Positions 8,428-18,490 are shown, numbered from the stretch's first letter. The stretch is 64,000 nt of DNA from Pirellulales bacterium (GCA_022844125.1 JALHMI010000003.1:372001-436000), one strand, 5' to 3'. Program-made: numbers and translations. The notes: generated from the letters alone by a model not told the origin.

Positions 8428-9708
8428 ATGACACCCCACACGGCATATTTGCAGCCGCTGACCCCTGCGACACAAGCCGGTCCGCGCGCGACGTCGCCAA
8501 CCCTACCTGGCGGATTGTCGCTCACCGGGGCCGTGCTCTGCCTGTCGAGTGCGCTGATCGTGGCCTCAGGCTACATGAGCATGCGCCCGGAAATCATGGG
8601 CCTGGCCCTGCATCCAATGCTGGTGCCAATTGCGATCGCCTTTCCGTTTGTCGTGCTCTCGCGCATCTACGAATTCCCATTGCGGATTCTGCTCGGACTG
8701 TCGCTATTCGTTGGCATTTACGTGATTTCGATTGTCAACGGTACGAGCTTCTCGCTGAGTGAATTCTTCAAGATGAGTGCGGCATTCGTCACCATCGTGA
8801 CTTGCGCCCTGCTGATACAGAAGCGCGGCGACTTTGTGGCAGGCACGTTGGGCTTGAGCATCGCCATTGCATTGCTGGCCTGGAAGGGTCTGACTGCCGA
8901 GGGCGCGAGCGATGTTATGGATGGCGCGAACAAGAATTCGTACTCCCTGTTTGCCTTGCCGGCGCTGCTGCTGTCGGGCTTCGTCTGTCTGCATATGCGA
9001 AAAACCCCGGTGCTCGTCCGGGGGCTCTTGATCGCCTGCGCGCTACCAGCCTTGTTTGTTATTTTTCTCGGTGGCAATCGTTCGGGTTACCTCGGAGCCG
9101 TCATTGTCGGCCTGATGTTGTTCTGGGATCAGCGCGGGAGGGGAATGCTCCTGGTTGCCGCCGTGGCCGGCGCCGTCGTTCTGCTCATCTCACAATATGG
9201 AGACACCCGGGTTTTCGACGAGCGCATGCGGCAAACGGTCGAAGGCAACAAGTCGGACGACCTTCGCATTCGACTATTCCAGGCCAGTCTGGAAATTGCA
9301 CTGGAGAATCCGGTGATTGGCGTCTCGCCTCAGGCGTTCCCGGCACACGTGGCCACGAAGGTGGGTTTTCGCGGCGCGCAACTCGAATCGCACAATACCC
9401 TCGGTCACATCATGGGAGGAAGCGGTTTCTTCTGCGTGCTCGCATTAGCAGCCTTCTGCTGGGGCATGTGGAGTCCGTTCGCCCCTGGCGAGTGGCCCAA
9501 GCAAGGACGCGCAGATCCGCTGTATGAAGCACGCAGCCTATGCCGCATGATGATTGCGCTCTGGCTCATTCGCGGGATGTTCACTCGCGAGATCTTGTAC
9601 AATCCGGCGTTCAATGTGGGGCTGGGTCTGTGCATAGGTCTGCTGATTCTGGCAATGACCAGCCGGCAATCCTCACTTGCGTCGGCTCCTGCACTCGCAC
9701 CACGTTAA
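8428..9708 (+). CDS. O-antigen ligase / polymerase-type membrane protein (Wzy/WaaL-like)
   Basis: This is a polytopic inner-membrane protein of 426 residues with about ten hydrophobic segments. The signature is the GGNRSGYLGA stretch (about residue 213) followed by a short hydrophobic run, a soluble loop and the ESHNTLGHIMGGSG motif, as in the Wzy_C/O-antigen ligase family. Such proteins join undecaprenyl-linked repeats at the periplasmic face, either polymerising them or ligating them to an acceptor. Its place in a glycosyltransferase cluster supports the polymerase role; ligase versus polymerase cannot be told from sequence. Confidence 0.85.
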   Translation: MTPHTAYLQPLTPATQAGPRATSPTLPGGLSLTGAVLCLSSALIVASGYMSMRPEIMGLALHPMLVPIAIAFPFVVLSRIYEFPLRILLGLSLFVGIYVISIVNGTSFSLSEFFKMSAAFVTIVTCALLIQKRGDFVAGTLGLSIAIALLAWKGLTAEGASDVMDGANKNSYSLFALPALLLSGFVCLHMRKTPVLVRGLLIACALPALFVIFLGGNRSGYLGAVIVGLMLFWDQRGRGMLLVAAVAGAVVLLISQYGDTRVFDERMRQTVEGNKSDDLRIRLFQASLEIALENPVIGVSPQAFPAHVATKVGFRGAQLESHNTLGHIMGGSGFFCVLALAAFCWGMWSPFAPGEWPKQGRADPLYEARSLCRMMIALWLIRGMFTREILYNPAFNVGLGLCIGLLILAMTSRQSSLASAPALAPR

Positions 9709-9846
9709 ACTCGCCTGCGAGTAAGGTGCATTCCATGCAACATCGGATCGGTACTACTTGTCGCGGACGGTGTCTTCCGCAAACTGCAATCGATGCTTGC
9801 CTCAGGCACACTTCGTTGAATCTGGAACAGGTTGGGAGAATTGATT

Positions 9847-11016
9847 TTGAAACCGCGACTCTTGCATCACCTCGCCTGTCCCATAGATCGCACGCCCTTG
9901 GAGCTGCTCGAGTGGGGCAGAGTTGAACACACACTGTCCGAATCAGCTCGCAAGCGAGCTGAATCTCAAGGCATTCTTCCTCGTGATCTTGAGTCCGATA
10001 CGATCTCGGGAGCCCTCGTCAACCATGCCAGCAAGCTCGTCTATCCGATTGTCCGTGGCGTGCCGCGGATGTTGACGTTCCCCACGCGCGTGGCCGAGGA
10101 ATTCTGGCACGAGCATGGTTCAAAGCTCAAGCAACAACTCCCAGGTTATGAATTACCCACCGCGCAACCCCAGCCGGGCGAATTAGACGTCCTGCGCACT
10201 TTCTCAAGTGAGTGGGTTAACTTCGATTGGGACGGCAAGACCTATTGGGGGCTCGATCCAGAACTGTGGTTCAAGTCGATGCGATTCATCCTTGGACTCG
10301 AACGCGATCCGGTCGATGGCAAAAAAGTGCTCGAAGTGGGTATTGGCATCGGTGGCGTCGCCGACTACATGGCCCGCGAGGAAGGCTGTGAACTGGTTGG
10401 CATGGACCTCGGTTACGGTGTCGAGGTTGCCTTCAAGCACTTCGGAGAGAACCCATTCCTGCATATTGTGCAGGGGTCGGCGTTCGCGCCACCGTTTCCC
10501 ACCGAGAGTTTCGATTTCGTCTACAGCTTCGGCGTGCTGCACCACACGTTCTCAACCCACGTGGCGGTCGAGTCAGTCTCCACGTTGCCTAAGTTCGGCG
10601 GACGGCTCTATGTCTGGGTGTACAGTCCCTACGATGAAAATCGGACCCTGATCCGACGTGCCTTGATGGCCGCGGAGAACGTGGTTCGGCCGGTTGTCTG
10701 GCGACTGCCCGAGGGAGTTCAGGGAGTGGTGTTGTCTCCATTGGTGCCCCTGTACATTGCTCATCAGTGGCTGCGCAAGCAACGCGGCCGGGCCGTCGTC
10801 AATTACGGCATCCGCGAAGCAATGCATGCGGCGCGCGATCGCTTTACGCCCAGGTACGTCGGCCGGCACACTGACGACGAGGTCGCTGGCTGGTTTCAGG
10901 AAGCAGGTTACGCGGACCTCACTTTCAACAGTCGGCCGCCGCGCCCTGACTATGTACCCCTTGCGATGACAACATGCACGGGGGTCAATGGAAAACGCGT
11001 ACCACAACAAGGTTGA
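9847..11016 (+). CDS. SAM-dependent methyltransferase with Trm112-like N-terminus
   Basis: The first about 80 residues resemble a Trm112-type domain (HLACPIDRTPLEL, then LVYPIVRGVPRML), although only one of the usual cysteines is present. The class I methyltransferase domain follows with motif I VLEVGIGIGG, an acidic strand end VGMDLG, and FDFVYSFGVLHH. The C-terminal helical part has RRALMAAENVVRPV. TTG 9847 is preferred because GGAGA lies 7 bases upstream; TTG 9832 and 9841 are in frame. Proteins of this layout are common in glycan clusters, where they methylate sugars or lipid carriers; the target is unknown. Confidence 0.8.
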   Translation: MKPRLLHHLACPIDRTPLELLEWGRVEHTLSESARKRAESQGILPRDLESDTISGALVNHASKLVYPIVRGVPRMLTFPTRVAEEFWHEHGSKLKQQLPGYELPTAQPQPGELDVLRTFSSEWVNFDWDGKTYWGLDPELWFKSMRFILGLERDPVDGKKVLEVGIGIGGVADYMAREEGCELVGMDLGYGVEVAFKHFGENPFLHIVQGSAFAPPFPTESFDFVYSFGVLHHTFSTHVAVESVSTLPKFGGRLYVWVYSPYDENRTLIRRALMAAENVVRPVVWRLPEGVQGVVLSPLVPLYIAHQWLRKQRGRAVVNYGIREAMHAARDRFTPRYVGRHTDDEVAGWFQEAGYADLTFNSRPPRPDYVPLAMTTCTGVNGKRVPQQG

Positions 11017-11036
11017 ATTCCAAGCCGGAGTCGTGA

Positions 11037-12239
11037 ATGCACTTTGAGGATCTGCGGCTGGGTTTTATTGCCGATCGGCATTCGTTCCTGGATGACGGCA
11101 TCTGGGTTGAATCCGGCATCGGCCGATTATTGGAAACCTGGGCCGCCTCCTGTCGCGGAGTCACGGTCGGGTTGGCCTGCGCGCCAACGCGCATGCCGAT
11201 GCTTGACATGCGGCTCGATCTGCCTGCCACTTCCTACTTTCGCTTGCCGTGGATGCCCAGCATCGCACGCGGATTCCATAAGGTCCCGGGCTGTCGTCGC
11301 GTGATCCGAGAAGTCGAGCGACGAAGTGATGCCGTAATCGTCCAACTTCCGTTTCCAGCCCCGCTCGCTCTGCTCGGCTCAAAGAGACCGCGTGTGTATC
11401 ACATTTGCGCTGATATCTACGCCATGTCGCGGGCTTCCAACTACTACCGCGGTTACCGTCGATTGCCTGCGGTGATGGCGGGCAACACCATCGATCTGAT
11501 CCAGCGCAGGCTCTTGTACTCCCGCGACGCACGCACCGTAACCAACGGCAGCGAATTGCTGGCGCATTACGGATACCCGCCAGGACAAGCCGTGGTCTCG
11601 GCGACCATTCTCGACCGCGAGATACTCAGCGTTACCCGGCAGCGCCCCGCTGATGCACCATTTCGCATTCTTTACGTCGGCTATCTTCGATTCGCCAAGG
11701 GAATTGATTTGCTATTCGATGCGTTCGCGCAGATTCTCAGTCAGATTCCGAATGCCGAGTTGGTTATTGCCGGGCCCATTGACGTCGCCGACGGCGCAAT
11801 GTCCGGTATGCTCGACGAGCGATTGGCTTATCTCAGCCGTAAGGGATCGGTGAAACGCGTGGGCCACCTGAAGTTTGGCCCCGAGCTATTCCAACAGTAT
11901 GCTGACGCGGACGTGCTGGCTCTCCCCAGTCGTTCAGAAGGTACGCCTCGCGTGCTGGTCGAAGCGCGTGCATTCGGTTGCCCGGTCGTCGGCACGCGAG
12001 TTGGCGGTATTCCCACTAGTATTGACGACGGCGAGGATGGATTGATCGTTCCAACCGAAGACTCGGGCGCTCTCCGCGACGCAATTCTGCGTATCGCGCG
12101 CGACAGGGCACTCCGCGAGAAACTGATTTGCGGTGGTATTCGTCGTGCTCGCGCGTCCACCGTCGAAGCGTTTGCCCGAACTCTTGCTGGAGAAGTTGAG
12201 AAGCTGGTGGCCGACAAGCCCGCGGTACCGGTGACATGA
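11037..12239 (+). CDS. Glycosyltransferase family 4
   Basis: This is a GT-B glycosyltransferase of 400 residues. The C-terminal donor domain is clear: RILYVGYLRFAKG, ELVIAGP, and LPSRSEGTPRVLVEARAFG with the EX7E glutamates, then TRVGGIPTSI. The N-terminal acceptor domain is less conserved, as usual. It starts 20 bases after the methyltransferase and ends 26 bases before the second asparagine-synthase gene, so it belongs to the same operon. Confidence 0.87.
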   Translation: MHFEDLRLGFIADRHSFLDDGIWVESGIGRLLETWAASCRGVTVGLACAPTRMPMLDMRLDLPATSYFRLPWMPSIARGFHKVPGCRRVIREVERRSDAVIVQLPFPAPLALLGSKRPRVYHICADIYAMSRASNYYRGYRRLPAVMAGNTIDLIQRRLLYSRDARTVTNGSELLAHYGYPPGQAVVSATILDREILSVTRQRPADAPFRILYVGYLRFAKGIDLLFDAFAQILSQIPNAELVIAGPIDVADGAMSGMLDERLAYLSRKGSVKRVGHLKFGPELFQQYADADVLALPSRSEGTPRVLVEARAFGCPVVGTRVGGIPTSIDDGEDGLIVPTEDSGALRDAILRIARDRALREKLICGGIRRARASTVEAFARTLAGEVEKLVADKPAVPVT

Positions 12240-12265
12240 ACGAACGCATCGCAGGTTTTTAGCTC

Positions 12266-14179
12266 ATGTGCGGCATTGCCACTATCCTGAGATTTCGCAG
12301 CAGCCCCGTCGATGCCAGTGTGCTGGAAGCGATGACCGATGCCGTCCGGCACCGCGGCCCCGACGGCATGGGCACCACGTACCTCGCGCTCCGCGATGGT
12401 TCACTCGCCGACTGCGGATCGGGCTCGACCGGCAACTGGCAGGTTGGCCTGGGTCATCGCCGGCTCTCAATCATCGATCTCAGCCAAGCGGGCAAGCAGC
12501 CAATGTGCTACCGCGACCGACTATGGCTGACTTACAACGGCGAAATCTACAACTATGTCGAGCTCCGCGACGAATTGGAGCGGCTGGGCCAGCCTTTTCA
12601 GTCACATTCGGACACGGAAGTCATCCTCGCGGCGTACGATGCGTGGGGAACGGGTTGCTTCGCCCGGATGCGCGGCATGTGGGGGCTCGTGCTGATTGAT
12701 GGCCGCAAGCAAATTGCGGTTTGCTCGCGCGATCGACTCGGAATCAAGCCGCTGTATCTCGCCCGGTCCGATGGATTGCTGGCCGTGGGCTCAGAGATCA
12801 AACAGTTCTTTGCGGTTCCGCAGCTCACGATTGAACCCGATCGCGATGCTGTCGCCGGCTATCTGGCCACTGGTTACGAGCAGCAGGCCCGCACATTCTT
12901 CAAAGGTGTTACTCCGCTTCCGCCCGGCACCTGGATGGCGGTGGATCTTACGACCGGCCGCGGTAGCGATCCGCAATCCTATTGGTTTCCCGAGCGGATC
13001 GACGTCTCGGTATACGACGCGGACGAAGCCGGAGGGCTCTTGCGGACGAAGCTGGAAGAGTCCGTCCGAATTCACCTTCGCAGCGATGTGCCGGTCGGAT
13101 GCGCCCTGAGCGGTGGCCTCGACAGTAGCTCCATTTCCGCCTGCGTCGGCCGTCTCGCTTCAGCAACCGCGCAACAGTTCGAAACGTTCAGCGTGACGTT
13201 TCCCGGCAGCCCGATCGACGAGCGCCGGTTTGCGGCGGAAGTGGCGCAGCTCGCCCAGGCGTCGCCGCACTATATTACGCCCACTCCGCAGGACTTTCTA
13301 AGCGACCTTGATCGCTGGCTTTGGATTCATGATGAACCGGTCGGATCGCTAGCTCAGTACGCAGCCTACGGCCTTGCCCGCCTGACTCGCGACACCAACG
13401 TTCCGGTCACACTGAATGGCCAGGGTGGCGACGAAGTGCTCGGTGGCTACTGGCAATCGTACTTCGTGTATCTGCGTGGCCTCATGCGACGGGGACAGGC
13501 CTTTCGTGTTGCCCGACACCTGGCCGGCGCGCTTTTGCCAGGCGGCAATCCCGAGTTACCGCGACAGATTCCCTTCATGATTCGTCGCTACCGCGCCCGC
13601 AGTCAGGCATCAACGCGGCAGGATGGATCCGCCGAAGCCAAAACGTCGAATACCGTCGCGCAGATCATGAGTATGAGCGAGCGCGAACGACGCGTGTTCG
13701 ACATTCGCCAAATGTATCTGCCGCGACTGCTCAAGTGGGACGATCGCAACTTCATGGCCTTCGGCGTCGAAGGTCGATATCCGTTCCTCGATCATGAATT
13801 GATCGAACTGGCGTTATCGTTTTCGCCAGAGGTCTTGTTCCACCGTGGTTGGACGAAAGAACCCTTGCGCCGCGGCATGCAAGGCCTGTTACCGGCCAGC
13901 ATTCTCCGCCGCCGCACCAAGCTGGGATTCGAGACACCCCAAGACGCCTGGTTGTGCGGTGAACTGCGTCCTACGATCGAGCGCTGGCTTGCGGCCAGTG
14001 CGCCACTTTGGGAATTCGTCGATCGAGGGGAAACTCGGCGAGTCGCCGAGCAAACCTGGGCCGCAGCCGGCAGGCGCGACGAACCCGGACAGATGCTGCT
14101 GAGACTGTATCTGGCCGACCGCTGGATGCGCGTGTTCTTCAATCCTACGGACGCAACTCTGCAGGCGACTCGCGCATGA
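12266..14179 (+). CDS. asnB: Asparagine synthase (glutamine-hydrolysing)-like amidotransferase, second copy
   Basis: The protein starts MCGIATIL, leaving the nucleophile Cys at the mature N-terminus. YNGEIYNYVELR and SHSDTEVI mark the glutaminase domain, and LSGGLDSSSIS near residue 285 is the synthetase PP-loop. Its 637 residues are full length. It differs clearly from the copy at 70-2028, so the two are probably old paralogues with different acceptors rather than a recent duplication. Its stop overlaps the start of the next gene (ATGA at 14176-14179), so the two are likely translationally coupled. Confidence 0.93.
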   Translation: MCGIATILRFRSSPVDASVLEAMTDAVRHRGPDGMGTTYLALRDGSLADCGSGSTGNWQVGLGHRRLSIIDLSQAGKQPMCYRDRLWLTYNGEIYNYVELRDELERLGQPFQSHSDTEVILAAYDAWGTGCFARMRGMWGLVLIDGRKQIAVCSRDRLGIKPLYLARSDGLLAVGSEIKQFFAVPQLTIEPDRDAVAGYLATGYEQQARTFFKGVTPLPPGTWMAVDLTTGRGSDPQSYWFPERIDVSVYDADEAGGLLRTKLEESVRIHLRSDVPVGCALSGGLDSSSISACVGRLASATAQQFETFSVTFPGSPIDERRFAAEVAQLAQASPHYITPTPQDFLSDLDRWLWIHDEPVGSLAQYAAYGLARLTRDTNVPVTLNGQGGDEVLGGYWQSYFVYLRGLMRRGQAFRVARHLAGALLPGGNPELPRQIPFMIRRYRARSQASTRQDGSAEAKTSNTVAQIMSMSERERRVFDIRQMYLPRLLKWDDRNFMAFGVEGRYPFLDHELIELALSFSPEVLFHRGWTKEPLRRGMQGLLPASILRRRTKLGFETPQDAWLCGELRPTIERWLAASAPLWEFVDRGETRRVAEQTWAAAGRRDEPGQMLLRLYLADRWMRVFFNPTDATLQATRA

Positions 14180-15402
14180 CAGATCGGCCACGACTCTGCA
14201 TCCTCACGCAGTACTTTCCGCCAGAGATGGGCGCGCCACAAGCCCGGCTGTCAGAACTTGGCGAACGGCTGGTCGACGCCGGCTGGGATGTCGAAGTACT
14301 GACAGCATTACCCAACTATCCGACGGGTAGAATTTTCGCGTCGTATGACTCACGAAAGCCTGTTGTCGAACAGATCGGCCGCTTACGCACCGTGAGAGTG
14401 CCGCTATACACGGCCCAAAGCGGCTTTACCAAACGCCTGCGCAGCTACTTCTCTTTCGTCTCCTCAGCCAAACGACACGGCCCCAAACTCTGCCAGAAAC
14501 CCGATCTGCTGTTCGTAGAGTCGCCGCCGCTGTTTATCGGATACGCAGCCCGGGCGCTCGCTAAGCGCTGGCAATGCCCCTACGTGTTCAATGTCAGCGA
14601 TCTGTGGCCAGAGTCGGCAATCCGAATGGGCATCGTCAAACCGGGCCTGGCCACCTGGATGGCCGAGCGTCTGGAACTCAAACTTTATCGCTACGCCGCC
14701 GCGGTGACTGGCCAATCGAGCGAAATCATCGACTCGGTGGCAGAACGCTCACCAAAGACTCCAACGGCCGTAATTACGAACGGGGTTGACCCCACGCGTT
14801 TTGGCAAGCAGTTTGCCGATGACGAAGCTCGTGCACTTATTGGCTCGGAACCTGGCCCGGTATTCATTTTCGCCGGCCTGATGGGACATGCACAGGGGCT
14901 CGATCAGATTCTGGACATCGCCGCCTCGATGACGCCCGATCAACTCGGCCGCTTCGTCCTCGTCGGAGAAGGCCCAGAGCGGCAACACTTGGCCGATCGC
15001 ATCGCTCGCGAGAAAATCCCCCGGGTGCGACTCGTCCCGGCGCAACCGCGCGAGCGAATTCCCGCGATCCTGGCCGCCGCTGACGTGGCGATCATCAGCC
15101 TTGGCATGTCGATTCCCGGTGCCGTTCCGAGCAAAATCTACGAGGCGATGGCCGCGGACCTGCCCATCCTGCTGATTGCCGACGGCGAACCTGCACGAAG
15201 GGTCAATGCTGCAGCCTGCGGAATTGCCGTCTCGCCGGGCGATCTGAAAGGCGCGCAAGCAGCAGTGCACCAGCTTGCAAGTGACGTTTCACTGCGCGAA
15301 AAGCTTGGTGCTGCGGGTCGTCGTGCGGCCGAAACGACGTACAATCGGAACGAGATCGGCAAACGACTCGACGGTCTCCTGCGAGGGCTCATCCGGCGAT
15401 GA
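14176..15402 (+). CDS. WbuB-like glycosyltransferase family 4
   Basis: The start at 14176 makes an ATGA overlap with the preceding stop and yields the family-typical beginning CILTQYFPPEMGAPQAR. The protein has 408 residues with a GT-B layout: FNVSDLWPESA in the middle and FIFAGLMGHAQGLD plus VPSKIYEAMAADLP in the donor domain, where the EX7E motif is imperfect. WbuB-type enzymes transfer amino sugars such as N-acetyl-fucosamine. The WecB epimerase and DegT aminotransferase downstream fit an amino-sugar donor. It overlaps the next gene by ATGA at 15399-15402. Confidence 0.87.
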   Translation: MTDRPRLCILTQYFPPEMGAPQARLSELGERLVDAGWDVEVLTALPNYPTGRIFASYDSRKPVVEQIGRLRTVRVPLYTAQSGFTKRLRSYFSFVSSAKRHGPKLCQKPDLLFVESPPLFIGYAARALAKRWQCPYVFNVSDLWPESAIRMGIVKPGLATWMAERLELKLYRYAAAVTGQSSEIIDSVAERSPKTPTAVITNGVDPTRFGKQFADDEARALIGSEPGPVFIFAGLMGHAQGLDQILDIAASMTPDQLGRFVLVGEGPERQHLADRIAREKIPRVRLVPAQPRERIPAILAAADVAIISLGMSIPGAVPSKIYEAMAADLPILLIADGEPARRVNAAACGIAVSPGDLKGAQAAVHQLASDVSLREKLGAAGRRAAETTYNRNEIGKRLDGLLRGLIRR

Positions 15403-16103
15403 GCGAAACATCCACCAGTGCTGATCACATTCTCGCGGAGTATCGCCGTCGAGAGCGCGAGATTCCGCCCGACTTCTACTCACTTGAGCACGCAGCAAAC
15501 CTGTTCCTCCGCGTCGGACAACTCCGCGGCCTGGCCTGGGCCATCCAGACCGCCGGTCTGCCGCCGCTCGGCGAGCGTCGCATCCTGGAGGTCGGCTGCG
15601 GACAGGGAAACTGGCTCGCGATCTTTGAATCGTTCGGCGCGCAGCGCGAGCAGCTTGCCGGCATTGATCTCGACGAAACCCGAGCCGCGGAATGCCAACG
15701 GCGATTCTCTGGGGCCGAGATTCTGTGCGGCGACGCCACGCGGCTCCCCTGGGCCAATGGCCAGTTCGACGTGGTTTTTCAGAGTACGGTGTTCACTTCC
15801 ATCCTCGACGATTCGATGAAACAGGCCGTCGCCGGCGAGATGCTCCGCGTGCTGCGTCCCGCCGGAGCGATTGTGTGGTATGACTTTCACATGAACAACC
15901 CGCGCAATCCCCATGTTCGCGGCGTCGGGCGCAAAGAGATTGCCGGGCTGTTTCCTGGTTGTGAGCTCAAGCTCCGCCGCGTGACACTCGCCCCGCCAAT
16001 CGCTCGTCGGCTCGTTCGTGTCTCGTGGATGGGGTGCGAACTCCTGGAAAAGCTGCGAATTTTGAATTCTCACTACTTCGGCGTCCTGCGGAGAACATCA
16101 TGA
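15399..16103 (+). CDS. Class I SAM-dependent methyltransferase
   Basis: This cytoplasmic methyltransferase has 234 residues. Motif I is ILEVGCGQGNWL near residue 65, followed by LAGIDLDE and LCGDATRLPWANGQFDVVF, then the post-motif LRVLRPAGAIVWYD. It is joined by ATGA overlaps to genes on both sides, so it is made together with the glycosyltransferase and the epimerase. It probably methylates a sugar or a chain end. The last residues (LEKLRILNSHYFG) look like an amphipathic membrane-contact helix, which is only an impression. Confidence 0.85.
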   Translation: MSETSTSADHILAEYRRREREIPPDFYSLEHAANLFLRVGQLRGLAWAIQTAGLPPLGERRILEVGCGQGNWLAIFESFGAQREQLAGIDLDETRAAECQRRFSGAEILCGDATRLPWANGQFDVVFQSTVFTSILDDSMKQAVAGEMLRVLRPAGAIVWYDFHMNNPRNPHVRGVGRKEIAGLFPGCELKLRRVTLAPPIARRLVRVSWMGCELLEKLRILNSHYFGVLRRTS

Positions 16104-17218
16104 CGCGCACCATCGCCTGCGTTGTCGGAGCCCGGCCCAACTTTGTGAAGATGGGTCCGATCCTGAAGGGCCTCGCGTTGGCCGATCCCGGACTGCGCGC
16201 CGTCCTGGTTCATACTGGCCAGCACTATGACGAGGTCATGAGCGACCTGTTCTTTCAGCAGCTCGGACTGCCAAAGCCTGACGTGCATCTGGAAGTCGGC
16301 TCCGGTACACAGGGGCAGCAAACCGCCAAGATTCTCTCCCGCTACGAAGAATGGCTGGTCGGCGCGTCGCCCCGCCCGCTGGCCACGCTCGTGGTCGGCG
16401 ATGTGAACTCAACCGTTGGCTGCGGATTGGCGTCCGTGAAGCTAGGCATCCCGGTGATTCACGTCGAGGCCGGACTTCGCTCGTTCGATCGCAGCATGCC
16501 GGAAGAGATCAATCGCCTCGTGACCGACTCGTTTGCGGAGTTGCTGCTGGTCAGCGAACCCAGCGGCATGGATAATTTGCGCCGCGAAGGTCACTCCGAG
16601 GCCAGCATGCGCGCCGTCGGCAACGTCATGATCGACGTTCTCAAGACCGAGTTACCGCTCGCTCGCGAACTCCAGCAGCCTGCGAAGTTGGGACTGAAGC
16701 CAGGCAGCTACGCGCTCTGGACCATGCATCGCCCCTCGAATGTGGACGAACCTGGCGTGCTGGCCGAAATGGCTGCCGCCATGATTCGCATTGCCCATCG
16801 GCTGCCGGTCGTATTTCCCTCTCATCCGCGTACGAAGGGACGTCTTGAAGCGGCCGGCCTGTGGACCAAACTTGAGTCCGCCCCGGGCGTGCACGTCGGG
16901 CCGCCGCTGGGCTATATGGAGTTCCTCAGTCTCTCATCTCAAGCTCGCATCATCGTGACCGACTCGGGCGGCCTGCAAGAGGAGTCGACCGTGCTAGGCA
17001 TTCCGTGCCTCACGCTTCGCGAGAACACCGAACGTCCGGTCACCGTCAGCCTCGGAACGAGCACGCTGGTGGGCCGCGACACCAAGCTCCTCATGAAAAT
17101 GGTCGACGACGTCCTGGGCGGTCGCTACAAACAGGGTCGCGCTCCCGACGATTGGGATGGTCGCGCCGGCGAGCGCATTGGCCGAGAAGTCGTCGCGTTC
17201 CTCAAGGACCGTTCTTAG
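16100..17218 (+). CDS. wecB: UDP-N-acetylglucosamine 2-epimerase (non-hydrolysing)
   Basis: This enzyme interconverts UDP-GlcNAc and UDP-ManNAc. The start at 16100 (ATGA overlap) gives CVVGARPNFVKMGPIL, the conserved N-terminus. Further hallmarks are VHTGQHYDEVMSD, VIHVEAGLRSFD, MPEEINRLVTD, TMHRPSNVD, and TDSGGLQEES with LTLRENTERPVT near the end. Its 372 residues match the family. In this cluster it would feed an N-acetylmannosamine-derived sugar to the repeat. Confidence 0.94.
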   Translation: MTRTIACVVGARPNFVKMGPILKGLALADPGLRAVLVHTGQHYDEVMSDLFFQQLGLPKPDVHLEVGSGTQGQQTAKILSRYEEWLVGASPRPLATLVVGDVNSTVGCGLASVKLGIPVIHVEAGLRSFDRSMPEEINRLVTDSFAELLLVSEPSGMDNLRREGHSEASMRAVGNVMIDVLKTELPLARELQQPAKLGLKPGSYALWTMHRPSNVDEPGVLAEMAAAMIRIAHRLPVVFPSHPRTKGRLEAAGLWTKLESAPGVHVGPPLGYMEFLSLSSQARIIVTDSGGLQEESTVLGIPCLTLRENTERPVTVSLGTSTLVGRDTKLLMKMVDDVLGGRYKQGRAPDDWDGRAGERIGREVVAFLKDRS

Positions 17219-17257
17219 TACCAACTCGCTTCCACGCGTCCAGGTCAACCACATCCT

Positions 17258-18490
17258 ATGGCGACACCCACCACAATCTTGAAAGTCCCCTTCTTTCGAC
17301 CCGCCATCGGCGAACCCGAAATTGCCGAAGTGGTCAACTGCCTCCGCTCAGGCTGGTTGACCAGCGGCCCGACGACCAAGCGGTTTGAAACCGAGTTCGC
17401 CGCGGCGGTCGGCGGAAAGTACGCCGTTGCGCTCAACTCAGCAACCGCGGCCCTGCACCTGGCTGCCGACGCACTCGGCCTCAAGGCCGGTCAAGCCGTG
17501 CTCGTCCCCACGCTCACCTTCGCGGCCACAGCCGAGATCGTGCGCTACCTGGGGGGCATTCCCATTCTTGTCGACTGCGACCCAACCACCTCGAACATGG
17601 ATCTGGCCGACGCCGAGCGCAAACTAGAACTGCTGCGCGCCGGCAAGATTCCCGCCGCGCCCCGTCGCGAGACGGAAGTGGTCGGCATCATTCCCGTCCA
17701 CGTCGGCGGCGCGATGATGGACATGAACGCCGTCAACGCGTTCGCAAAGAAACACAACCTGTGGGTGGTTGAAGACGCGGCCCACGCCTTTCCCGCGGCC
17801 TGGCGACCCTCGGCCAATGCTCCCTGGCAGCGCTGCGGGCAGAACACCTCAGCCGTCGCCTGCTACTCGTTCTACGCCAACAAGACGATCACGACCGGCG
17901 AAGGCGGAATGGCCGTAACCGACGATCAGCAGCTTGCCGACCGCATTCGCATGATGTCGCTCCATGGACTCTCCCACGATGCCTGGGGACGCTACTCTGG
18001 CGGCGGAAGCTGGGACTACCGAATCGTCGAAGCGGGTTACAAATACAACCTGACCGATATCGCGGCGGCGATCGGCGTGCACCAACTAGCCCGCGCCGAA
18101 GAGATGCGCCTCGAGCGCGAATCGCTCGCGCGCTGGTACGGAGAAGCGCTGGGAGACGTCGCTGCCATCGAACTGCCCAACGTGCCGGAGAATCGGATTC
18201 ATTCCTGGCACCTGTATCCGCTGCGTTTGCGGCTCGAGCGACTTTCAATCGATCGCAATGCGTTCTTCGCCGCGATGCGCGAAGCAGGCGTCGGCTGCTC
18301 GGTCCACTGGCGCCCGCTGCACTTGCATCCCTACTACAGCGAACGCTTTGGCTGGACGCCCGATCTGCTGCCCGTCGCCACGAAGCTCTGGGAACGATTC
18401 ATCAGCCTGCCGCTGTTTCCGGGCATGCGCGAAGACGAGCGCGATTACGTCGTCGAAGTTGTGCGCCGCATCTGCGCGGACAACGCTTAG
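17258..18490 (+). CDS. DegT/DnrJ/EryC1-type sugar aminotransferase
   Basis: This PLP-dependent aminotransferase (410 residues) probably aminates a nucleotide keto-sugar. Hallmarks are FFRPAIGEPEI, RSGWLTSGPTTKRFE, VALNSATAALHLA, VVEDAAHAF and the PLP lysine in FYANKTITTGEGG. The C-terminus has RIHSWHLYPLRL and the substrate-loop histidines in SVHWRPLHLHPYY. No partner dehydratase is in the window, so the keto-sugar must come from elsewhere. The product is likely a 4- or 3-amino-deoxy sugar; which one is not decidable. Confidence 0.93.
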   Translation: MATPTTILKVPFFRPAIGEPEIAEVVNCLRSGWLTSGPTTKRFETEFAAAVGGKYAVALNSATAALHLAADALGLKAGQAVLVPTLTFAATAEIVRYLGGIPILVDCDPTTSNMDLADAERKLELLRAGKIPAAPRRETEVVGIIPVHVGGAMMDMNAVNAFAKKHNLWVVEDAAHAFPAAWRPSANAPWQRCGQNTSAVACYSFYANKTITTGEGGMAVTDDQQLADRIRMMSLHGLSHDAWGRYSGGGSWDYRIVEAGYKYNLTDIAAAIGVHQLARAEEMRLERESLARWYGEALGDVAAIELPNVPENRIHSWHLYPLRLRLERLSIDRNAFFAAMREAGVGCSVHWRPLHLHPYYSERFGWTPDLLPVATKLWERFISLPLFPGMREDERDYVVEVVRRICADNA

